NCBI GenBank assembly: GCA_938006335.1
Contig: CALLMF010000027.1
Coordinates: forward strand, 1-64,000
Source of the DNA: an uncultured Granulosicoccaceae bacterium
GTDB lineage: Bacteria; Pseudomonadota; Gammaproteobacteria; Granulosicoccales; Granulosicoccaceae
Direction: 5' to 3'
Length of the DNA: 64,000 nucleotides
The stretch's first letter is position 1, and each line of letters begins with the position of its first letter. The translations under genes were made by a program, and so were the position numbers. The notes beneath the pieces were generated by a model. That model saw only the letters and a list, made by a program, of their open reading frames with translations, made no database searches and was not told the DNA's origin. Shown in pieces: positions 7,801 through 15,614 of this stretch.

Positions 7801-8498
7801 GAGGAAGGCAAATCGCTAGAGCTACCGAGTTCGGCAATGATTTCGCGATAGTCCGCGATGATCGATTCCGGTGTGTGGGGTGGGCGAAAGCGTGCACGTA
7901 CGCGACCGTCGGGGTCGATCAAGAGCATGGATGCGGTGTGGTCGACCAGATAGTTTTCGGGGTTGTCGTCATTGGCGGTAAAGGCTGCCACGATGCCAAG
8001 CTCTCCAGTGAGCTCAAGCACGTCAACAAGCTCGCCGGTAACACCACGAAAGCGCTCGTCGAAGTAGCCGACGTATTCGTTCATGCGCTCGACGGTGTCG
8101 CGGTTGGGGTCCACGGTAAAGAAGGCGACCTGCATCGGATCGACAGTGCCTTCGGCTTCGATGGAGCTGACCGTGTCCTTCATGACTTGCAGCGTGATCG
8201 GGCAGACATCAGGGCAGTGCGTGTAGCCGAAGAAGGCCATGGTCCATTGGCCATCGAACATCGTTTGATCGATGGTGAAGCCGTCCTTGTCGAGCAAGGA
8301 GAATTCCGGAACCTGTCGAAAATTCTCGGGTAGCACCAAGGTGTTCTGCATGCGCGTCTGCAGAGCATCCAGCGACGCGTCGGCGGACTCGACGTTTGCC
8401 GCGGCCTCAGGAGCAGACTCCGTATTTGCCACGTAAAGACCCCCACCGATGCCGACAACGGCACCCACCACGATTGGAACGACGTATCGCATGTTCAT
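7797..8498 (-). CDS. SCO1/SenC-family copper protein for cytochrome oxidase assembly
   Basis: Membrane-anchored thioredoxin-fold copper chaperone. From the chosen start (ATG 8498) one N-terminal membrane anchor (YVVPIVVGAVVGIGGGLYVA) precedes the periplasmic domain. It has the Cys pair in THCPDVCPITL and the copper-binding His in LVDHTASMLLID. The frame is open to 8561, but the additional 21 residues would invade the divergent prmB promoter; a second ATG lies at 8492. It is the first gene of a coupled operon sco - PCuAC - psd. Confidence 0.94.
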   Translation of the reverse strand: MNMRYVVPIVVGAVVGIGGGLYVANTESAPEAAANVESADASLDALQTRMQNTLVLPENFRQVPEFSLLDKDGFTIDQTMFDGQWTMAFFGYTHCPDVCPITLQVMKDTVSSIEAEGTVDPMQVAFFTVDPNRDTVERMNEYVGYFDERFRGVTGELVDVLELTGELGIVAAFTANDDNPENYLVDHTASMLLIDPDGRVRARFRPPHTPESIIADYREIIAELGSSSDLPSS

Positions 8499-8569
8499 CG
8501 CATCAGTATACTTGGGCGCCTTCGGCGACAGCGTTGGCGCCACGGAAAAACTCTCGAACATTCCCGGTC

Positions 8570-9493
8570 ATGAAGGACAGCCCGATCACCGATGCCTTCT
8601 TGCCCATGACCGGCCGGGTGACCACGGGCGAGGCCATCACATGTGTCTCCCAGGCGCTCGATAGCGCGGGGCTGGAGTTTGCGCACGGCACCGACAATGC
8701 GCGGGACGAGTCCGCCTGGTTGATTGCCTTTGCGATGGGTCGGTCGCCCGTACAGCCTCCGGACGCAGACCATGTACTGACAGAATCCGAGCGTTCATCC
8801 ATCGAGCGAGTCATTGCGCGGCGCATCACCGAGCGGGTGCCGGCGGCCTACATTACCGGTCGTACCTGGTTTGCCGGTCACGAGATGTTGTGTGACGAGC
8901 GAGCGCTGGTACCACGCTCGCCGTTGGCCGAGTTCATCACTAGTGATTTCTACGGCTTGCTGGATACGGTGGACTCGCCGCGTGTGCTCGACTTGTGTAC
9001 CGGTGGCGGATGCATCGCGATTGCGTCGGCGCTTGCGCGGCCGGATGCGATCGTGCACGCGAGTGATCTGTCAGCCGATGCGCTGGCGCTGGCTGCGGAC
9101 AATGTCGCGCTGCATGGGCTGCAGGATCGTGTGCACCTGCTGCACGGGTCATTGTTTGATCCGGTTGACGCTCGCTATGACCTGATCATCTCCAATCCAC
9201 CGTATGTCGACGCGGCAGACATCCGCGCGATGGCGCCCGAATTTCATCGCGAGCCGGAGATGGGTCTCGGTGCTGGGGATGACGGTCTCGACATCGTGAC
9301 GCCGATGCTGGCCGAAGCGCCCGATTACCTGACCGATGAGGGCTGGATCGTGGTGGAGGTGGGCAACAGCGCCGAGGCCGTGGAGCGTCGCTGGCCGACG
9401 CTTGAGCTCGCCTGGCTCGAATTTGCCAGCGGTGGCGATGGGGTATTCGCGGTGCAGCGTCGGGACCTGTTGGCGCTGCGGCCCGGGCAATAA
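8570..9493 (+). CDS. prmB: Ribosomal protein L3 (glutamine N5)-methyltransferase PrmB
   Basis: SAM-dependent enzyme of the HemK/PrmB family that methylates a glutamine of ribosomal protein L3. SAM-binding motif VLDLCTGGGCIAIASA and catalytic ISNPPYVD are present. ALVPRSPLAEFI marks the PrmB rather than the PrmC subgroup. 307 residues from ATG 8570, matching PrmB length. The frame is open upstream to 8396, but that part is antisense to the sco gene. It is followed by a hairpin at 9516-9538. Confidence 0.95.
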   Translation: MKDSPITDAFLPMTGRVTTGEAITCVSQALDSAGLEFAHGTDNARDESAWLIAFAMGRSPVQPPDADHVLTESERSSIERVIARRITERVPAAYITGRTWFAGHEMLCDERALVPRSPLAEFITSDFYGLLDTVDSPRVLDLCTGGGCIAIASALARPDAIVHASDLSADALALAADNVALHGLQDRVHLLHGSLFDPVDARYDLIISNPPYVDAADIRAMAPEFHREPEMGLGAGDDGLDIVTPMLAEAPDYLTDEGWIVVEVGNSAEAVERRWPTLELAWLEFASGGDGVFAVQRRDLLALRPGQ

Positions 9494-9506
9494 TTGCGCT
9501 CCGGAC

Positions 9507-9538
9507 AATAAAAGACGGCTGACCCAAGGGGCCAGCCG
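9507..9538 (-). terminator. Rho-independent terminator for the 9589-10107 gene
   Basis: Stem CGGCTG.CCC/GGG.CAGCCG (9516-9525 with 9529-9538, one mismatch) and loop AAG. On the minus strand it is followed by a T-rich tract (TCTTTTATTG). It lies about 50 bp after the stop of the minus-strand gene. The stem may also help end prmB transcription arriving from the other side. Confidence 0.65.
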
Positions 9539-9588
9539 AACGGGGGTAACGCGGTTGTTTGCGGGTGTCTAGCGCCCGCAGTGGGTGA

Positions 9589-10107
9589 TCAACGCAGTCC
9601 GAGCTTGAACTGCAACCAGACCACAGGATTGTTGGAATGTTCACCGAAATCGACCGAGGGTGATCCGCTGACATTGAGTACCGCTCGCTCAGTGAATCGG
9701 AACTCGACGACGGGCAGGGGCAGGACGCGGGTATCGATACCGTCGGTCGTCTGGTTGCCTTCGTCATCGAACTTGGCGATGCCGAACTGCTTGTTGATGA
9801 CCGTGGCGCCGATGATCAGACGAATGCGGTTGTAGAAGAAGCTGTCGGTGGCGTAGTTCACGCCAAGGTACTTGGCCTGGTAGCCGAAGCTGTCTGACAG
9901 CGTGCCGACATGGAAACCGATTTTTCCACTTGGCGAGTACTCCCAACCGATACCGGGTGTGAAGTCGTTGCGCTCGTCCGAGTTATCGAAATGCCAGGCA
10001 AAGGTGTTGAAGACGAGATACCCGTCGTCAGCCTGGGCCTTTCCGGCTGCTATCAGCAGTGTTACCCCGAGGACCAACAGCTTGACTGCCGAGATGCGCT
10101 TGTTCAT
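9589..10107 (-). CDS. Putative outer-membrane beta-barrel protein
   Basis: 172 residues with a signal peptide (MNKRISAVKLLVLGVTLLIAAGKAQA). The rest alternates hydrophobic and polar residues, with aromatic girdles and glycine turns (YLVFNTFAWHFDNSDERNDFTPGIGWEYSP; RIRLIIGATVINKQFGIAKF). It ends in a hydrophobic C-terminal strand (PVVWLQFKLGLR), as expected for a small outer-membrane barrel. It somewhat resembles lipid-A-modifying barrels, but I cannot see a catalytic motif. Monocistronic: terminators lie on both sides. Confidence 0.65.
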   Translation of the reverse strand: MNKRISAVKLLVLGVTLLIAAGKAQADDGYLVFNTFAWHFDNSDERNDFTPGIGWEYSPSGKIGFHVGTLSDSFGYQAKYLGVNYATDSFFYNRIRLIIGATVINKQFGIAKFDDEGNQTTDGIDTRVLPLPVVEFRFTERAVLNVSGSPSVDFGEHSNNPVVWLQFKLGLR

Positions 10108-10449
10108 GTAATTCTCCGTTCGCTACGCCGGTCTTGTGCCGGCTTGGTGGCAAATCGCTTCCCGTGTCAGGAAGATGTCGCGCACTGTAGCGATGCGGAA
10201 GCAGATGCTCTGCCGACCGCGTCACGGAGATGAACAGGTCTGAAATCAATGACTTACAACGAAAAAACGGAGAGCCAATAAATTGGCTCTCCATTGTGAT
10301 GGTACGTAAGTGCTTGTTTGAGCTCGACAAATCGAGCATTTGCTAGTGGGTCATACAGGTCTTGCAGCGCGTGGCCCGCACATCAGTCGCAGCCTGCAGC
10401 TTGAATATTCGGTGCAGAGTTGTGATGCATTCGAGGCGTGCATACGGCG
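10108..10449. other. Intergenic region upstream of the beta-barrel gene
   Basis: 342 bases without a supported gene. It holds a strong minus-strand terminator at 10262-10292 that ends transcription from the 10450-11109 gene. It must also contain the promoter of the 10107-9589 gene. Small open frames here have no ribosome-binding site or family resemblance. Confidence 0.6.
10262..10292 (-). terminator. Rho-independent terminator
   Basis: A perfect 10-bp stem, GGAGAGCCAA with TTGGCTCTCC (10269-10278 and 10283-10292), with a 4-base loop. Read on the minus strand it is followed by G-TTTTTT (10262-10267 region). It lies about 160 bp downstream of the minus-strand gene ending at 10450. Confidence 0.85.
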
Positions 10450-11109
10450 TCAGGAGTTCTCGCGCAGCTCTCGCGCGTCGTCCAGGTCCTTGATGATCAG
10501 ATCGAACACGCGCTCGGCAAAGGCGTCCCACTCGCCGTTCTGCCGATTGCTGTCGTTGTCCGGCATCGACAGGCGGATCTTCATGAGTGTGCCGTCGTGC
10601 TCGCTCTGGTACAGCATCGTGAAGGAGGCGAGGTTGGAGCGCAGATAGGTCGCTTGCACGCGGGCCGTGGTGCGTACACCTTGAGCGCGTGTGGCTGCGT
10701 TGAGCACGTTGAAGTCCGCGTACAGCCCCTGATCCACGGCTTCGTTGATGGCATCCATCGTGGCTTTGGTGGAGCCCAGCACCAGCTGCTCGTGGTCAAG
10801 GTCGGTGTTTTCCTCGGCGACCGGGTAGACGTAGACGTCCGCCAGGCGCTTCTTGGAGGGATTGGCGTATCGAAAGGAGTAGCCGCCGCTGTTGTCTTCA
10901 AACTGCTTGTAGCCCTCGAACTCGAACGACGCGATGCGCGCTGGCAGCTCGCCGATGAGCGTTGGGGTCTGAGGTGTGCGATCACCGAAGGCCGCACACG
11001 CCGAGCCGAGTAACGCGACCAGAAACACCGCGCACAGGCGGCTTGCAGCCGCGCATGGAGCCGCGACGCGTGATGAGAGCCATCCGGTGGCGGTGATTGG
11101 CTGGAACAT
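10450..11109 (-). CDS. Secreted protein of unknown function
   Basis: From ATG 11109 about 219 residues. A signal peptide (LCAVFLVALLGSACAAFGD) is followed by a soluble domain with PARIASFEFEGYKQFEDNSG and YSFRYANPSKKRLADVYVYP. A lipobox is possible but imperfect (GSAC lacks the usual Leu at -3). No catalytic motif is visible. The frame is open to 11178, which would overlap the next gene upstream. The upstream neighbour (11407-11168, DUF1653) reads the same way, so the two may share a transcript that ends at 10262-10292. Confidence 0.6.
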   Translation of the reverse strand: MFQPITATGWLSSRVAAPCAAASRLCAVFLVALLGSACAAFGDRTPQTPTLIGELPARIASFEFEGYKQFEDNSGGYSFRYANPSKKRLADVYVYPVAEENTDLDHEQLVLGSTKATMDAINEAVDQGLYADFNVLNAATRAQGVRTTARVQATYLRSNLASFTMLYQSEHDGTLMKIRLSMPDNDSNRQNGEWDAFAERVFDLIIKDLDDARELRENS

Positions 11110-11167
11110 GGGGGAACCCGGGTCGTTGGATCGTTGTGACGGGGTTCGCAAGATCTGTTCCCATCGC

Positions 11168-11407
11168 TCAATCGGCAATTCTCAGGAAACGCGGTCGGGT
11201 ATGGCCGTCTATGGTTACAGGTTCCAGGAACAGGTCCAGTGGGCGCACCCACAGGCCGTGTTCGCCGTACAGCGCGCGATACAGCACCATGGGCTCGTCC
11301 GTTTCCGAGTGATGCACCAGATCGATCACCTGGTAGCGCGCGCCCTTATAGTGTTCATACAGACCTTTCGGCGGAGCGCTGCCGGTGATCTCGATGTTCT
11401 CTTTCAT
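11168..11407 (-). CDS. DUF1653 domain protein
   Basis: 79 residues, essentially one DUF1653 domain: GLYEHYKGARYQVIDLVHHS, then EPMVLYRALYGEHGLWVRP. This small all-beta domain is widespread and uncharacterised. It is divergent from the transglycosylase gene at 11420, with only 12 bp between start codons, so both promoters must overlap coding sequence. Confidence 0.88.
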   Translation of the reverse strand: MKENIEITGSAPPKGLYEHYKGARYQVIDLVHHSETDEPMVLYRALYGEHGLWVRPLDLFLEPVTIDGHTRPRFLRIAD

Positions 11408-11432
11408 GCTGATTCGTCCATGCTGATTCGAC
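11405..11432. repeat. Tandem 14-bp duplication at the divergent start codons
   Basis: CATGCTGATTCGTC is followed at once by CATGCTGATTCGAC. The copies cover the DUF1653 start on the minus strand and the transglycosylase start on the plus strand. Each copy supplies an ATG; the second (11420) is in frame with the lipoprotein. Confidence 0.8.
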
Positions 11433-12046
11433 GCGGGTATTTACTGCTTGCGGTCGGGGTGCTGCTCGCCATGCTCGCGGGTTGTGCGACCTCGCCGCCC
11501 AGGCAGCCCGATGATGTGTGCTCGATCTTCGAGCAGAAGCGCGGCTGGTACAAGGACGCCAAGCGCGCCGAGACCAAGTGGGGGTCGTCGATGCACATCC
11601 CGCTCGCCATCATGTACCAGGAGTCTGCGTTCAAGGCCAAGGCGCGGCCACCGCGCACTCGTGTCCTGTGGATCATTCCCTGGCGCAGACCCACCACCGC
11701 GTATGGCTATGCGCAGGCGCTGAACGGCACCTGGCGCGACTACATCGATTCGACCGGGGAGTACTGGCGCGAGCGCCATGACTTCGGCGATGCGACCGAT
11801 TTCATTCACTGGTATCTCGCTGAAGCGCGTCGGATCAACGCGGTGCCCCTGAACGACGCGTACTCGCTCTATCTCAACTACCACGAGGGCATGGGCGGCT
11901 ACGCCAACGGCAGTTACCACAACAAGGCGTGGTTGCTGAAGGCGGCAACGGCGGTGCAGACGCGCTCGCAGCGCTACCGTCAGCAGTATGCTGGTTGCGA
12001 GGAGGAGCTCGCCAAGGGTTTCTGGGCACGTCTGTTCGGCCGCTAG
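11420..12046 (+). CDS. Lipoprotein with lytic-transglycosylase (SLT-like) domain
   Basis: 208 residues. A lipoprotein signal ends in LLAMLAGCATSP (lipobox LAGC), so the mature protein should be anchored in the outer membrane. The domain reads GSSMHIPLAIMYQESAFKAKARP, with the Glu of YQES in the position of the catalytic acid of SLT-type peptidoglycan lyases. It continues AYGYAQALNGTWRDYIDSTG and YLNYHEGMGGYANGSYH, all typical. The likely role is local cleavage of murein glycan strands. The frame is open upstream, but the lipobox fixes the start near 11420. Confidence 0.85.
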   Translation: MLIRRGYLLLAVGVLLAMLAGCATSPPRQPDDVCSIFEQKRGWYKDAKRAETKWGSSMHIPLAIMYQESAFKAKARPPRTRVLWIIPWRRPTTAYGYAQALNGTWRDYIDSTGEYWRERHDFGDATDFIHWYLAEARRINAVPLNDAYSLYLNYHEGMGGYANGSYHNKAWLLKAATAVQTRSQRYRQQYAGCEEELAKGFWARLFGR

Positions 12047-12113
12047 TTGCCCATCCGGCCTTGCCGGCGCACGCGCTTTGATAGTCTCTGTCATGACAGA
12101 GACGGGAGTACCC

Positions 12114-12407
12114 ATGGGTTTATTCAGCAAATTGTTCGGCGGTGGCGGCAGCGATGACGCGAGCGCAGAAAGCGATCCGGTGGAATACAACGGCTGGAGT
12201 CTGGTCGCCGCGCCCATCAGCGAAGGCGGCCAGTACCGGACGGCCGGCATCATTCGCCGTGAGGTCGATGGCGAGATGAAGGAGGCGCGCTTCATTCGTG
12301 CTGACAACCATGCCTCACGCGACGCGGCGGTCGAGCATTCACTGCGCAAGGCCCAGCAGATTGTCGATGAGCAGGGCCCGGGTCTGTTACAGCGCGAGCA
12401 CGTCTAG
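12114..12407 (+). CDS. HlyU-family protein
   Basis: 97 residues beginning MGLFSKLFGGGGSDDAS, with EYNGWSLVAAPISEGGQYRT and EARFIRADNHASRDAAV. These match the HlyU family, named from a Vibrio haemolysin regulator but widespread in non-pathogens with unclear function. ATG 12114 has a good ribosome-binding site (ACGGGAGTACCC); the open frame further upstream does not. No DNA-binding helix-turn-helix of the separate ArsR-type HlyU is present. Confidence 0.85.
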   Translation: MGLFSKLFGGGGSDDASAESDPVEYNGWSLVAAPISEGGQYRTAGIIRREVDGEMKEARFIRADNHASRDAAVEHSLRKAQQIVDEQGPGLLQREHV

Positions 12408-12433
12408 GCCGGCGTCGCCCGTCGAGGTCGTGA

Positions 12434-13246
12434 TCAGGGCAGTGCCCAGGCGAGCGACGCCCCGTTCAGCGAGCGGTCGCTCCGTGCGAGCAGGTGCAGC
12501 AGCGGGGCCAGTCGATCGTCCGGGTCCGGTGACTCGGTGGCATGCTCGCCGGCAAACAGGCGGCGGCGCAGGGGCGTGCGCATCGGGCCCGGAAAGTAAC
12601 CGTTGAAGGCGATTTGCGGGGCACCGGCCGCGTCCACGCGGTGCTCGGTTTCCTCAGCCAGCGCGTACACCAGCGCTCGCACCGCGGATTTGGACAGGCC
12701 ATAGGCGCCCACATAGGCACCGATGCGATGGTCCAGCGGCCACACCACGCTCGCCGTGTCCGAGCGGGCCAGCAGTGGCACGCAGGCAAGCGTCAGCGCT
12801 CGTGGGGCCGCGACATTGACGCGGAAAACGCGCTCGAATTCTTCCATGTCGATACCGTCCTGCGGGGCGCTGGCACCAGTCTCTACCGCTGCGTGCACCA
12901 GGCCGTCCAGCCGACCGAACTCGCCATACAGCATCTCGGCAACCGCCTTGGCATCGGCTGAGTCGTGCTTCGCAAGGTCGAGTTCGGCGATGGCCGGCGT
13001 GGCGTCGCTGAGGTCTTCGAGTACGTCATACAGACGATTGAGCTTGCGCGTGGAGCGCCCGAGCATCACCACCGTCGCCCCGCCTTCGGCGAGAGCCTTG
13101 CACAGCGCGGTGCCGAGCCCTCCCGTGGCGCCGGTAACAGCGACGATGCGCTCATGCAGGCTGCCTGCCTCCGGCACCTGCAGAAATGACGGGATTTCGC
13201 GGTACGCCGGTAATTCAGGGATGCGTTGGTCGTCAGAAGCGTTCAT
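12434..13246 (-). CDS. SDR-family oxidoreductase (YciK-like)
   Basis: Short-chain dehydrogenase/reductase of 270 residues. The Rossmann motif is VAVTGATGGLGTALCKAL, with LGRS at the end of beta-2, which suggests NADP(H). The catalytic YxxxK is YGLSKSAVRAL. Residues around PRALTLACVPLLARSDTASV correspond to the active-site Ser region. The arrangement resembles the YciK group. The substrate is unknown. Divergent from the YceI gene at 13327 and convergent with HlyU. Confidence 0.85.
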   Translation of the reverse strand: MNASDDQRIPELPAYREIPSFLQVPEAGSLHERIVAVTGATGGLGTALCKALAEGGATVVMLGRSTRKLNRLYDVLEDLSDATPAIAELDLAKHDSADAKAVAEMLYGEFGRLDGLVHAAVETGASAPQDGIDMEEFERVFRVNVAAPRALTLACVPLLARSDTASVVWPLDHRIGAYVGAYGLSKSAVRALVYALAEETEHRVDAAGAPQIAFNGYFPGPMRTPLRRRLFAGEHATESPDPDDRLAPLLHLLARSDRSLNGASLAWALP

Positions 13247-13326
13247 GCGGGAACATGCGACGTGATGTCAGGTCGAAAGTCGAGGGCCTGCACCTTAACC
13301 CACACCTTAACCTAGGCGATCCGGAG

Positions 13327-13944
13327 ATGAATCAAGTGACAACACACAGACTTTTGCGTCATGCCGCGCTGGTGGCGGCGGTGCTGGTGGGCGGTGGTGC
13401 GGTCAGTGCTGCGCATGCCGAATCGGCACGATACGAGATCGACGATACCCACACCGTCGTGGCATTCCTCGTCGAGCACATCGGTTTTTCTCGGGTGCTT
13501 GGACGTTTCGATGGAGTGGAAGGTGCATTCAACTACGACCCGGAAACACGCACCCTCGAGCAACTGGAAATCGTCGTCGATACGACCACCGTCAACAGCG
13601 GCAATGAGGCGCGCGACAAGCATGTGCGCAAGGCAGACTTTCTCGATGTCAAGAAGCACCCCACCATGACGTTCGCGGCCGATTCGGTCACCTTCGACAG
13701 CGATGCCGGCGGCAGCGTGCCCGGCACCTTGACCCTGCTCGGGCAGTCGCAGCCGCTCACGCTTGAGGTCGTGATCAACAAGGGGGCGGTCTATCCCTTT
13801 GGCCACAAGCGCTTCACCTTTGGTGCATCCGCTGAGGGTTCGCTGTCACGGAGCGCGTACGGCATGGACTACGGTGTTGCCAATGGTCTGGTCGGGGACG
13901 AGGTGGAACTACTGATCGAGCTCGAAGCGGTTGCCGCGAAGTAG
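13327..13944 (+). CDS. YceI-family periplasmic lipid-binding-type protein
   Basis: Lipocalin-like beta-barrel family that binds isoprenoid-type lipids; secreted to the periplasm. Signal peptide (AALVAAVLVGGGAVSAAHA), then the family start ARYEIDDTHTVVAFLVEHIGFSRVLGRF. DKHVRKADFLDVKKHPTMTF is the diagnostic YceI block and SRSAYGMDYGV is near the end. 205 residues from ATG 13327. A GTG at 13336 is better spaced from the CCGGAG and could be the true start. Confidence 0.93.
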   Translation: MNQVTTHRLLRHAALVAAVLVGGGAVSAAHAESARYEIDDTHTVVAFLVEHIGFSRVLGRFDGVEGAFNYDPETRTLEQLEIVVDTTTVNSGNEARDKHVRKADFLDVKKHPTMTFAADSVTFDSDAGGSVPGTLTLLGQSQPLTLEVVINKGAVYPFGHKRFTFGASAEGSLSRSAYGMDYGVANGLVGDEVELLIELEAVAAK

Positions 13945-13961
13945 CTGCCCGGGCAGGTGAG

Positions 13962-15614
13962 CTAAGGCGTTTCAAACGCGGTCGTCAGAAGCTCACGCAT
14001 CGACCACATCGGCAGGCTGGTGCCGTTCTGGTCGGGCACCATGCCGTCGACGAAGTACTCTGTCGGTAGCCTGTCGAGCAATTGCGCATCGTCGCTGATG
14101 AAGTGGATCGGCGTGTCGGCGGTCTTTCCCCAACCGGCGATGATCGAGGTGGGCTGATGGTCGCCGAGGACGATCATCAGCGAACCCTCGCCGAACAAGC
14201 TGGCGTACTCGCCTACCATGCTCAAGGAGTACTCGAGCGATGTGGCATAGGCGTCCCGCACGCTGTCGCGGTCGCGCCAGTTCATCGGGCCGCCAAAGCG
14301 ATGCGAGCCATCGAACACCGACCCGTCGCCGACATCTTCCCAGGGGATGCCTCGCGGCAAGGGGTTCCATGGCACATGCGAACTGAGCAAGGCAATCTCT
14401 GCCGCCACATCGCCGTCGGTGGAGTGCCGCATGTTCGCCTCGAACGCAGACAAGGAATACTGGTCCGGCATGGTGACGTAGCCGAAGGGCTCACCCTGAT
14501 AGTCCATGCCGTCACGATTGCGCAGATCATCGAAGCCGTACCAGCTGCCTTCGGGCCATGCCTTCTGAATGGCGGGTAGCAAGCCGAAGGTGGTCCAACC
14601 GGCTTCGCTCAGCAGTGAGTACAGTGATTTTCTCGAGGAGGTGACCAGGCGGTCGTAGCGGGCCTGGTTATCCACCCGCAAGCCCGCAGCGAATGACGAA
14701 TGTGCCAACCAGCTGCGGCCACCGCGAATCGGTGACTCGACCCAACCACTGCGTGCATGCAAGCCCGCAGCAAGCGTGTTCGCCTGAATCTGTTCGAGCA
14801 TGGCCTCGGCGCGGGGCTGCAGGCTTTCGTAGGCGAGAAAGCTGCGTCCATAGGATTCGATGAACACGACCACTAGGTCCCGCCCTTGCAGTGCGGCAAA
14901 GCGCGGCGGGGCGTTCGGGTCTACCGTCTCTTGTTCAAGCTCTTCGGCAAATTCGCGCTGATCGGCGACCGAGCGCTGCAAGGCTTCGATCCGATCTGCC
15001 AGTTCGGGTAACACGGCTGCAGAGACAGGCGCTTTTTCGTTCTGGAATAGCCACGCTGCGCCGACAACAGCAGCGATCGCGGCGCACGCAATGACGGTAG
15101 TGTTGGCGCTCAAGCGTCCGAGCGCCATGAGCCCGCGATACAAGGCGAGGCACAGCAGCGCCAGTACCAGTACGCTTGCGACCACGATGACCAGCGCGGG
15201 AACCAGGCCGATGCTGGTTGACGCGAGGTGCCAGCCATCACCGATAAGATGCCATTCGAGGAGCGGGCTGAAGCGTCGGTCGAAGGCGAGGTAGGAACCG
15301 AGATCAAGAATGCGCAGCAGCAACAACAGCCCGAGTATCGCCACGATCGCGGCGCACCATGATCCGGTGCTGCGCCGCGTCAGCAAGCGTGTTGCAAGGC
15401 CCAGTATGGCAATGATGATGAACCACTCGATGGGGATGACACTGATCTGCGCGAATGTGAAGTCGTTCGGGTGAGCGGGGAAACGCAGCAACAGGAACAA
15501 GGCGATGGCGGTGAGAATCGCCACGCGGGTAAACGGCGCCGACTCAGTCCTGCCATGCGCGTCGCCATCGCTGCGGCGCTCATGCTGCTGGTGTTCTTCT
15601 CGCTTGATGTTCAT
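13962..15614 (-). CDS. Membrane sulfatase / LtaS-like phosphotransferase
   Basis: An alkaline-phosphatase-superfamily enzyme with about five N-terminal membrane helices (residues 28-185) and a large periplasmic domain. Metal and active-site cues: DLVVVFIESYGRSFLAYE, GGRSWLAHSSFAAGL (a Ser/Thr nucleophile region) and the late LGDHQPTSIIAG. The family includes LTA synthase, phosphoethanolamine and phosphoglycerol transferases and sulfatases, and the substrate cannot be chosen. From ATG 15614 it would overlap the divergent flippase-like gene by 60 bp head to head. A GTG at 15524 would avoid this and still keep the first membrane helix. Confidence 0.82.
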   Translation of the reverse strand: MNIKREEHQQHERRSDGDAHGRTESAPFTRVAILTAIALFLLLRFPAHPNDFTFAQISVIPIEWFIIIAILGLATRLLTRRSTGSWCAAIVAILGLLLLLRILDLGSYLAFDRRFSPLLEWHLIGDGWHLASTSIGLVPALVIVVASVLVLALLCLALYRGLMALGRLSANTTVIACAAIAAVVGAAWLFQNEKAPVSAAVLPELADRIEALQRSVADQREFAEELEQETVDPNAPPRFAALQGRDLVVVFIESYGRSFLAYESLQPRAEAMLEQIQANTLAAGLHARSGWVESPIRGGRSWLAHSSFAAGLRVDNQARYDRLVTSSRKSLYSLLSEAGWTTFGLLPAIQKAWPEGSWYGFDDLRNRDGMDYQGEPFGYVTMPDQYSLSAFEANMRHSTDGDVAAEIALLSSHVPWNPLPRGIPWEDVGDGSVFDGSHRFGGPMNWRDRDSVRDAYATSLEYSLSMVGEYASLFGEGSLMIVLGDHQPTSIIAGWGKTADTPIHFISDDAQLLDRLPTEYFVDGMVPDQNGTSLPMWSMRELLTTAFETP

